DNA of 64,000 nt. Origin: Muribaculaceae bacterium Isolate-013 (NCI). GTDB lineage: Bacteria; Bacteroidota; Bacteroidia; Bacteroidales; Muribaculaceae. Under the pieces are notes generated by a model that was given only the letters and a program-made list of their open reading frames with translations, was not told the origin of the DNA and made no database searches. Positions 58,514-64,000 of the stretch are shown piece after piece. Every line of letters starts with the position of its first letter. Position 1 is the stretch's first letter. The stretch spans positions 84,267-148,266 of the forward strand of contig SCEJ01000003.1 of NCBI GenBank assembly GCA_004102785.1, given 5' to 3'. The translations under genes and the position numbers were made by a program.

Positions 58514-61500
58514 TCAAAATGGAGCATCATCATCGCCGGTGGAGCTGAAAAGAGATTTGGGCTTCGGCGGTGCCGGAGCATCAGCCGCCACAGCTGCCGC
58601 GTCCTCGTTGATTTCCTCCGTTTCGGTCATTACCTCCGTTTCGAGAGTAAGGCCGAATTCCTGTTTGAGTATCGAATAATCGAAGCACAGCGCTTTCGGG
58701 CGGTTGACTTTCTGCTTGCGCACCTGCTGTCCGTTGACCGACTCGAAAGTGTAGTCGGGCGTTCCTTGCGGAGTGAGCAGCACGAAGCGGTCTTGTTTGA
58801 GGCCCAGGAACGCCGGGTGCGATTTGAGATAGGATAAAGTGGTGGACCAGTTGGAGCGATTGGCCGTAAGGTTCGCTCCACGTCCGCCGCTGAAAAGCGC
58901 CGACACCGCCGGGGCGTTGAGATAAAGGATTGGCTTCGCCTCGACGAAGATCATATCCTCGTCCATAGAGATAGCGCGGAAGCGTTGTTGATACTTGATG
59001 CGGTAATGCGCTTTCTCGACGCACCGGCCCGAAGTCTGCAAGCCTTGCAGGTCGTTCCAGAAATTGGCGACCTCCGACGACTCCTTGGCATATTCGTTTT
59101 GGTTGCGCATACCGTCGATAGCGCAGTCGAACAGGTCGGCGTAGCTGAAAGGCAGCTCGACGGCTGTTTCGAGGGCCCGGAAAGTGGCGAGCGGTATCAC
59201 CCAGTTGCCGAAGATGCGGTCGTGTAGCTGCTCGTCCTTGACACGGGCCGCAAGCTCGCTCTTGGTGAGCGAGTATGCCTGTGGAAAATTCTTCTCGAAC
59301 AGCGGACGCTGCGAGAGTATTTCGACGGCAAGGTGTGTCAGCCCCATATTGCAGAGCGCGACAAGTTCCTCGTATTTCTTGCGTTCCTCCTGTGTGAACG
59401 ATGTTTTGGTGAAAGCGAGGAATATCAGTCGCGTAAATAGCGCCATGTCCTGTGTGGGCTTGTCCTGGCCGCACAGCGCAAGGCCGGTCGACACGATGGT
59501 CTGCGCCGCCATTCCGTCGGTGTTGGTGTTCTTCTTGGTCTGACCGCCGCCACCCCACACACCTTTGAGGTAAGCTATCTTGCGCACATCAAGGTCGTTC
59601 TTGTATTCATCGAATACAACGAGGGTGTTCACCGCTTGCGAAACGCGGTCGTTCATCGCCGGAATTGAGGTAACGCCGAGGTTCGGAGGGTCGATGCCGT
59701 GGACGAAGAAAGATTGGAGGCAGGTGGCGAGCGTTGTCTTGCCCGTGCCTTTCTCGCCGAAAAGGTTGAGAATTGGGAAATGGCGTGTGCGCCGGAAGAT
59801 AATGTCACGGAACAGGCATGAGAAAAGGTAGCATAAGGCCACCCGTGCGTTGTCACCGAACACGTCGGTAAGTTTTGTGGCGAAGTCTGCGAGCCTCACG
59901 CCCGATGCGTTCTCGTGCACCATAAGCCGCTCGAACTGGTATATCTCGGGATTGTTGCGGTACATCTTTGATGTGGCCGGAATATAGTATGTATGGCCGT
60001 TGCAGTCGCGTATGATGCCGAGGTCGTCGACACTGCGGAAGTGGCCGTCGAGCAGTATGCCGTTGCCAAAGGCGAAAAACTCCCCGGCATTATCCCAGCC
60101 CAGCTTGCGGATACGCTCGGCGGAGTCGGTCTTGGCATAGGTGTATTCCTTTACGTTGTTGAGTTTGTCTATCTTGGCTCGCCACACGAAGTTGCCGAGC
60201 GAGCCTACACGTTGCTGAAAGGTCGAGAGCGAGCACAGCTCGGCCTCGGTCAGCTCGATAATGCGCGACTGCCCGAATTTGTTCTTCATCTGGAAAATAC
60301 GGGTACCGTTCCTTTCGTCCTGAATATGGTAAAGCGGTTCGAGTATGAAATTGGAGAGCCGGGTCGGCTCGTCGTCGCCGTCGAAAGTGAAATAGCAGTT
60401 GTCGCGTATGGTGAGGTTGTACTGGCGCAGAAGCTCGATGTCGCGCTCCCGTTCATTCTTCGGCGATGCAGCGGCTTTCTGCCGCGCCTCCCCTTTGGAA
60501 CGGGTCAGCGCGTCGCGCCACAGCTTCACCTTGCCGTGCATCTTGGCAAGCTGCTCGATGCAGGTATCGAGCACGAGCGCGTCCTTAACGTGGCGCAGAA
60601 GCTCCGCTATCTCGGCCACGCACTTGCGCTGCTCCACGAGGGAGTCGGCTGTGGCGAAGCGTTTCTCCGCGAGCCATACGACAAAGGGCTTTTCCTCAAT
60701 AGAGGAATAGATCTCTTTGGAGAGGATATAGCTGTCGGCGTCCTGTTTGCCGACAGTGGCTATCTTCCTCCGCCGCTCAAAGTCGCTTATGCCGTCGGCT
60801 TCGAGGACTTCGATTTCAAAATCGAACAGCGGCACATACACGTCGCGGAAGTCGGCAGGGAGCTGCCTTACCGTGACATCGAAGCCGAGCTGCACGGCAC
60901 GTTTGCCGTTATCCATTACGGCGACGAAGCCGGGGCCGTAAGGCTCACCCTCTTTCGGAGGGTCGGAGTCCGGGATAAAGCATAGCGACCGGGTATGCTT
61001 TTTCAGCTGCTCGAATTGCCTGTCGCTCCACGCCGTTCCGAGAGTGGCTACGGTGTTCAATATCCCGACCGACTGCAAGCGGAGCACGTCGGGCGCACCC
61101 TCCACGATGTTGAACAGCCCGGCCTCGCGGCAACGGCTCGCCCTGTCGAGTCCGAAAACGGTATCGCTCTTTGTGAAGATGTCCGAGTTTATGGAGTTCA
61201 TATACTTGGCGGTCTTCTTGCTCTTGCCGAAGTACCGCCCGGTGAACGCCACGACACGCCCGATGCGGTCGCGTATGGGTATCATCACTCGCTCGCGGAA
61301 CATCGCATAGGCTCTGCCGTCCTCCGAGCGCCGCAGCAGCCCCGACTGGAAAAGCAGATCCTCGGGCAAGGCTCTGCTTTTGCAGTAGTCGATAAATGCG
61401 CGGCTGTCCTTCGGGGCATAGCCTATGCCGGAGGTGTCGCAAAATTCCTCGTTCCACCTGCTGTAAGTATAATCCCTGGCCGCTCTCGCCTCGTCGTCCA

Positions 61501-61897
61501 TTTGCAGACGGAGCTGTGAGGTGAAGAATTGATGCGCTGCCGACAACACGGCAAAAAGAGCCTCGCGCTTTTTGGCGGCTTGCAGCTGTTCCTCGTTCTG
61601 CTCCGTCCGGGTGTATTCTATGGTGATGTTGTGGTTACGGGCCAAAAACTCGACCGCCCCGTAGAAGTCCAGCCCCTCTTTCTCCATTGTGAACTGTATG
61701 CCGTCGCCGCCCTTGCGGCAGCTGTGGCAGTAGCAAAGGTTCTTTGCCGGAGATACGGAGAAAGAGGCTGTTCTTTCGGAATGGAACGGGCACAGCCCGA
61801 AAAACTCCGAGCCGTGGCGCCGGAGTTCCGTGTAAGGCTTGACAACATCTGCGATGTCAAGCTCCCTCACACGTTGTACGGTTGTTTCGCTAATCAT
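58514..61897 (-). CDS. Phage primase-helicase (CHC2 zinc finger, TOPRIM, P-loop ATPase)
   Basis: The 1127-residue protein has an N-terminal CHC2 zinc finger (C36, H39, C57, C60 in CPFHSERTASF...CYCHSC), a DnaG-like core with YMFRERVMIPIRDRIGRVVAFTGRYFG-type residues, a TOPRIM region (GLFNIVEGAPDVLRLQSVGILNTVATLGTAWSD, LCFIPDSDPP) and a C-terminal ATPase with Walker A GEKGTGKTT (about residue 717) and Walker B LVVFDEYKND. It would unwind and prime phage DNA. The start overlaps the preceding HTH gene. The iteron-like cluster lies just downstream. Confidence 0.9.
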   Translation of the reverse strand: MISETTVQRVRELDIADVVKPYTELRRHGSEFFGLCPFHSERTASFSVSPAKNLCYCHSCRKGGDGIQFTMEKEGLDFYGAVEFLARNHNITIEYTRTEQNEEQLQAAKKREALFAVLSAAHQFFTSQLRLQMDDEARAARDYTYSRWNEEFCDTSGIGYAPKDSRAFIDYCKSRALPEDLLFQSGLLRRSEDGRAYAMFRERVMIPIRDRIGRVVAFTGRYFGKSKKTAKYMNSINSDIFTKSDTVFGLDRASRCREAGLFNIVEGAPDVLRLQSVGILNTVATLGTAWSDRQFEQLKKHTRSLCFIPDSDPPKEGEPYGPGFVAVMDNGKRAVQLGFDVTVRQLPADFRDVYVPLFDFEIEVLEADGISDFERRRKIATVGKQDADSYILSKEIYSSIEEKPFVVWLAEKRFATADSLVEQRKCVAEIAELLRHVKDALVLDTCIEQLAKMHGKVKLWRDALTRSKGEARQKAAASPKNERERDIELLRQYNLTIRDNCYFTFDGDDEPTRLSNFILEPLYHIQDERNGTRIFQMKNKFGQSRIIELTEAELCSLSTFQQRVGSLGNFVWRAKIDKLNNVKEYTYAKTDSAERIRKLGWDNAGEFFAFGNGILLDGHFRSVDDLGIIRDCNGHTYYIPATSKMYRNNPEIYQFERLMVHENASGVRLADFATKLTDVFGDNARVALCYLFSCLFRDIIFRRTRHFPILNLFGEKGTGKTTLATCLQSFFVHGIDPPNLGVTSIPAMNDRVSQAVNTLVVFDEYKNDLDVRKIAYLKGVWGGGGQTKKNTNTDGMAAQTIVSTGLALCGQDKPTQDMALFTRLIFLAFTKTSFTQEERKKYEELVALCNMGLTHLAVEILSQRPLFEKNFPQAYSLTKSELAARVKDEQLHDRIFGNWVIPLATFRALETAVELPFSYADLFDCAIDGMRNQNEYAKESSEVANFWNDLQGLQTSGRCVEKAHYRIKYQQRFRAISMDEDMIFVEAKPILYLNAPAVSALFSGGRGANLTANRSNWSTTLSYLKSHPAFLGLKQDRFVLLTPQGTPDYTFESVNGQQVRKQKVNRPKALCFDYSILKQEFGLTLETEVMTETEEINEDAAAVAADAPAPPKPKSLFSSTGDDDAPF

Positions 61898-62097
61898 AAT
61901 CTGCTCGCTTTATCCCAGCAGTCGATTATCGCCCTGCCGGTGTATTTGAGGCGCGCCCGGTTGCCGGGATTGACAGGTTCAATCAGGCCGAGGGAGCGCA
62001 GTTTTCGTAAAGTCTTGTGACACACGCCAAGTTCGGCACAAGTTCTCTTAACCGAAAATACACCCTCGGGGTCACAGGTAGGTCTTGTTTCAATCAT
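61894..62097 (-). CDS. Small HTH (MerR/excisionase-like) protein
   Basis: The 67-residue protein starts MIETRPTCDPEGVFSVKRTCAELGVCHKTLRKLRSLGLIEPVNPGNRARLKYTGRAIIDCWDKASRL. The segment VKRTCAELGVCHKTLRKL is a winged-helix HTH of the HTH_17/excisionase class, with the wing in NPGNRARLKYTG. A longer frame upstream is in the wrong reading context. Its start overlaps the previous gene's stop (ATGA). It could be an excisionase or early regulator. Confidence 0.68.
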   Translation of the reverse strand: MIETRPTCDPEGVFSVKRTCAELGVCHKTLRKLRSLGLIEPVNPGNRARLKYTGRAIIDCWDKASRL

Positions 62098-62345
62098 TGG
62101 GCGGTACACATTTCCGGCTCGTCCGGCACAAAAATAGTGTGCCCGGCCTCGCTCTCTATTATCTCTTTGGCCTCCGCAGGTATGCGGCAGGCCATACATT
62201 TCCAGTTGAAAAAGGTTTGCCGTTTCACCTTGAAGCGGCGTATAACGGCGGTTACGAACTCGACCCTCTCCCAATAGGTGAGGGTGTCGAGAAAGGCATT
62301 GAGCTGCCCTGCCTCCCGATGCTTTATATCGTTGTTGGTGTTCAT
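62094..62345 (-). CDS. Small early phage protein, HTH-like
   Basis: The 83-residue protein (MNTNNDIKHREAGQLNAFLDTLTYWERVEFVTAVIRRFKVKRQTFFNWKCMACRIPAEAKEIIESEAGHTIFVPDEPEMCTAQ) has a helical region VTAVIRRFKVKRQTFFNWKCMACRIP resembling a DNA-binding HTH (KRQTFFNWK as recognition helix). It is coupled to genes on both sides by short overlaps or gaps. Function unknown; likely regulatory. Confidence 0.55.
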   Translation of the reverse strand: MNTNNDIKHREAGQLNAFLDTLTYWERVEFVTAVIRRFKVKRQTFFNWKCMACRIPAEAKEIIESEAGHTIFVPDEPEMCTAQ

Positions 62346-62347
62346 AT

Positions 62348-62554
62348 TCAGATTTGCTTGTTCCAGAATTTGAGTATTTCACTGCCGAGATAATACTTCA
62401 CGGCTCTGCCGCCGCGTCGATGCCAACCGCATTTAATCTCGCAGGTGTTGTGGGTGTACTTATATAGTGAGTCGCGGTGAATTTGCAGCAGCTCGCACGT
62501 TTCCTTGATTGAATATTTGGCAGTAAGGACTACCATAGGCTCCTTTGCTGTCAT
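62348..62554 (-). CDS. Small HTH protein (excisionase/HTH_17 type)
   Basis: The 68-residue protein (MTAKEPMVVLTAKYSIKETCELLQIHRDSLYKYTHNTCEIKCGWHRRGGRAVKYYLGSEILKFWNKQI) has an HTH_17-type DNA-binding motif (SIKETCELLQIHRDSLYKY) and a wing (HRRGGRAVKYYLGSEI). It overlaps the Cro-like gene by four bases. Excisionase or transcription factor in the early operon. Confidence 0.68.
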   Translation of the reverse strand: MTAKEPMVVLTAKYSIKETCELLQIHRDSLYKYTHNTCEIKCGWHRRGGRAVKYYLGSEILKFWNKQI

Positions 62555-62793
62555 GTCGGTTCTTCGTTAGAGGGTACGTTTCCTGCCTCGTCTGCCGGAA
62601 ATAGTTCATCGACAGGAACATTAAGGATTGCAGAAATACGTTCTTTTGCTTTGGCATTGGGTACCTGAACACCCGAAAGCCATTGACGCACGGTTGATAG
62701 TTCACGGCAGGTTGCTTCTGCAATCTCTGCGATGAACACCTGCGCCGGGCTTGGTTGCTCTTTGGCTTGTTGGTAGAGTTCTTTAAGAGTCAT
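62551..62793 (-). CDS. XRE-family HTH, Cro-like repressor
   Basis: The 80-residue protein (MTLKELYQQAKEQPSPAQVFIAEIAEATCRELSTVRQWLSGVQVPNAKAKERISAILNVPVDELFPADEAGNVPSNEEPT) has an HTH near residues 22-45 (FIAEIAEATCRELSTVRQWLSG) and the LNVPVDELFP ending typical of phage Cro/CI-like proteins. It is the first gene of the early leftward operon, divergent from the repressor gene. Confidence 0.75.
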   Translation of the reverse strand: MTLKELYQQAKEQPSPAQVFIAEIAEATCRELSTVRQWLSGVQVPNAKAKERISAILNVPVDELFPADEAGNVPSNEEPT

Positions 62794-62811
62794 ATTGTAT
62801 TATTTTGAAAG

Positions 62812-62992
62812 TTTAGTAATTTTAACATTCAAGAAGAAAATTATTGCACCAATATATTTGTAATAATAGGCAATAATTGTTACCTTTGCATATCTGATTT
62901 AGTTATTGGCTAAACGACGTAAAGGTAGTTTAGTTGCAAATGTACTAAATATTACGAAATATTAGTAATTATATTGCGTGAAAATTACTAAA
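62812..62992. promoter_or_regulatory. Immunity-region promoters and candidate operators
   Basis: A plus-strand TACCTTTG (62881-62888) and a minus-strand TACATTTG (62937-62944) face each other, so the two early transcripts overlap. Repeated operator-like sequences TTTAGTAATTTT (62812-62823), TATTAGTAATTATA (62960-62973) and AAAATTACTAAA (62981-62992) lie around them. Confidence 0.6.
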
Positions 62993-63005
62993 ACATCTTA
63001 AAGTT

Positions 63006-63512
63006 ATGGCAAGATATGACTTTCAAAAATTGCGGAGTGACCACAACATCACGCAGAAAGAGCTCGCAGACAAGTTGAAATTGTCGCAAGGTTTTCTTTC
63101 AAGCGTTGAAAAATGGCGCAATCCTTTCCCTGACGATAGGGTGCAAGATTTACAGGCGGTATTTCCGAATACCGACCTCTCGCAATATGAGGTTGATGAA
63201 GATACTTTGCCCGACCGAAGTATTGGAAGCCACAACAAGTTCTCGCAAATAGACATCAACAACCCCGAGGTATTGAAAAAGCTATTGGATATAGTAGAAA
63301 AATGTACTTCGGAGTCCGACGGTGCGAGAAACGCAGAAACAAGCGAGTCCTCGGAGTGGCGCAAACGATATGACAAAGTATGCGCCGAACTTGATGCAGT
63401 CCGAAGTGAACGCGACAAGTATATGAAAGAAAAGTACGAATTGCAGTTTGAAATTTTCCGACTCAAAGAGTTGCTTCTCCGCAATGGTATTGAGTATGAG
63501 GAAAAAAAGTAA
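63006..63512 (+). CDS. Phage repressor (XRE HTH with coiled-coil C-terminal part)
   Basis: The 168-residue protein (MARYDFQKLRSDHNITQKELADKLKLSQGFLSSVEKWRNPFPDDRVQDLQAVFPNTDL) has an N-terminal XRE HTH (residues 6-40). A coiled coil follows in the C-terminal half (KRYDKVCAELDAVRSERDKYMKEKYELQFEIFRLKELLLRNGIEYEEKK) for dimerisation. It has no peptidase motif, so induction would not be by RecA-type autocleavage. It is transcribed away from the early operon toward attR. Confidence 0.78.
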   Translation: MARYDFQKLRSDHNITQKELADKLKLSQGFLSSVEKWRNPFPDDRVQDLQAVFPNTDLSQYEVDEDTLPDRSIGSHNKFSQIDINNPEVLKKLLDIVEKCTSESDGARNAETSESSEWRKRYDKVCAELDAVRSERDKYMKEKYELQFEIFRLKELLLRNGIEYEEKK

Positions 63513-63573
63513 GAAACAAGAAGATTTCTTATTGAGTATTGAGAAAAATTTCGTATCTTTGCGTTGTAAAACA

Positions 63574-63595
63574 ACTTGCGCATCACTTGCGCAAG
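63574..63595 (+). repeat. Right copy of 22-bp att-arm repeat
   Basis: Exact direct copy of the repeat at 21634-21655, 57 bases inside attR. Confidence 0.7.
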
Positions 63596-63651
63596 ATAGA
63601 ACACTGAAATAAGTCCCTTATTAACAGTTACTTGGAGAGGCTACGCTACTT

Positions 63652-63668
63652 CTGGAAAGCGTGTATAC
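63652..63668 (+). repeat. attR core
   Basis: Exact copy of the 17-bp attL core. Confidence 0.85.
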
Positions 63669-63707
63669 CCCAAAAGGGTATCCCGAGTTCGAATCTCGGT
63701 CGCTCCG
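63652..63707 (+). pseudogene. tRNA-Ser 3' remnant displaced by integration
   Basis: Anticodon loop through discriminator G with a variable arm (TACCC/GGGTA), a T arm CCGAG/CTCGG and the 3' acceptor strand TCGCTCC. The 5' side is replaced by prophage sequence without a D arm, so it cannot fold as a tRNA. Its acceptor strand complements the 5' strand of the left tRNA perfectly. Confidence 0.88.
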
Positions 63708-63715
63708 CAAGTTAA

Positions 63716-63761
63716 AACGCTAATACTCAAACAATATTTGGATGAGTTTAGCGTTTTTTTT
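63716..63761 (+). terminator. Terminator after the tRNA-Ser remnant
   Basis: AACGCTAA/TTAGCGTT with an inner ACTCA/TGAGT pairing is followed by T7. It is the original downstream terminator of the tRNA before insertion. Confidence 0.75.
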
Positions 63762-63840
63762 CTTTGCTTCGGGGCCTCCCAAGTACCTTAAAAAAATCCT
63801 CGCAATGCCGAAAGTTGGAGGAAAATTTGCCATATTTGGG
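63760..63840 (+). repeat. Sequence resembling the prophage left end (second element?)
   Basis: CCTC-CAAGT-CTTAAAAAAA and CCGAAAGTTG-GGA-TTTGCC blocks in the same order as at 21559-21616 just inside the left prophage end. It lies outside the prophage, beyond the terminator. Confidence 0.55.
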
Positions 63841-63959
63841 CAAGAAATCTGATGAGATAATCTAAAAAGTCTCAGAGATTGTCTAAAAATTAGTGCGAAA
63901 TAATGTTATTAGGCATAACAAACCCTCAATCAGAGTGTTGAAGGAGAAAAGCTAATATT

Positions 63960-64000
63960 ATGCACGAAATCAATCTCTATCAGACACATCTGACCGAGGG
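63960..64000 (+). CDS. Start of a gene running off the right edge
   Basis: An ATG at 63960 preceded by AAGGAG about 14 bases upstream opens a frame MHEINLYQTHLTEG that continues beyond the window. It is too short for identification. It may belong to the putative second element. Confidence 0.4.
   Translation, partial: MHEINLYQTHLTE

Larger units (their letters stand above)
21456..63660. mobile_element. Integrated tailed (siphovirus-like) prophage, about 42.2 kb
   Basis: The element is bounded by the 17-bp att core inside tRNA-Ser (left) and in a tRNA-Ser remnant (right). It holds a tyrosine integrase, repressor and Cro-like genes, primase-helicase, prohead protease, major capsid protein, terminase subunits, portal, tape measure, tail-tip protein and a holin/amidase/spanin lysis cassette. 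It has long-tailed, non-contractile features: a 1502-residue tape measure and no sheath gene recognised. All major modules are intact, so it may be inducible. Exact boundaries are uncertain by about 10 bases. Confidence 0.92.

Noticed and set aside
63634..63707. Second functional tRNA-Ser
   Set aside because: It lacks a D arm and the 5' acceptor strand does not pair properly; it is a 3' remnant.

Overview
The window comes from a Bacteroidales chromosome, probably Muribaculaceae-like. The evidence is the bat (aerotolerance) operon, a SusC/TonB-style cobalamin uptake locus with DUF5074/YncE-type beta-propellers, weak Shine-Dalgarno signals, and promoters of the Bacteroidetes type TTTG-N19-TAnnTTTG. 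It divides into a host segment (1-21.5 kb), a complete tailed prophage of about 42.2 kb (about 21.46-63.66 kb) inserted in a tRNA-Ser(GGA) gene, and a short stretch beyond the right junction that looks like the left end of another related element.

Host segment. A cobalamin riboswitch (minus strand, 7715-7885) with a terminator hairpin (7554-7593) precedes six tightly coupled minus-strand genes: a secreted propeller, an Ig/PKD-like lipoprotein, a BtuG-like propeller lipoprotein, a TonB receptor (BtuB-like), a BtuF-like binding lipoprotein and a BtuC permease that runs off the left edge. Divergent from it is an AlkD-like DNA alkylation repair gene. Next come a small HTH gene and the bat operon (MoxR, DUF58, a membrane protein, BatA-E; all minus strand). 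Then follow a three-gene set with an HU protein, an HU-TM-LysM fusion and a secreted protein, and then tRNA-Ser.

Prophage. The integrase sits at the left end beside attL and the repressor at the right end. Nearly everything between is on the minus strand: Cro-like and other HTH genes, a primase-helicase, an iteron-like repeat cluster (candidate origin), ardA, ClpP-type prohead protease, major capsid protein, small structural and packaging genes, terminase small and large subunits, portal, head-tail proteins, holin/amidase/spanin-like lysis genes, tape measure and a tail-tip protein. Cargo genes (Abi, beta-barrel OMP, S41 protease, lipoproteins, membrane proteins) are interspersed and usually carry their own TAnnTTTG promoter.

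Most notable observations: (1) eight copies of a phage-specific promoter GTCTTTTC-N19-TAnnTTTG with invariant spacing, each just downstream of a cargo gene or noncoding insert; (2) a fused duplication scar between two cargo genes, showing that the region upstream of portal is a cargo-exchange point; (3) a hybrid tRNA-Ser whose acceptor mismatch is explained exactly by the remnant at the other junction; (4) several noncoding, strongly structured regions, including a 1.9-kb region with about three degenerate repeat units, a pair of cloverleaf-like elements with compensatory changes, a three-hairpin RNA sharing its promoter core with the repressor promoter, and a small terminator-ended RNA; (5) dispersed heptanucleotide (GGGRATT) repeats inserted in frame into virion genes. 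Protein assignments come from reading the sequence and from family knowledge; no database search was possible.
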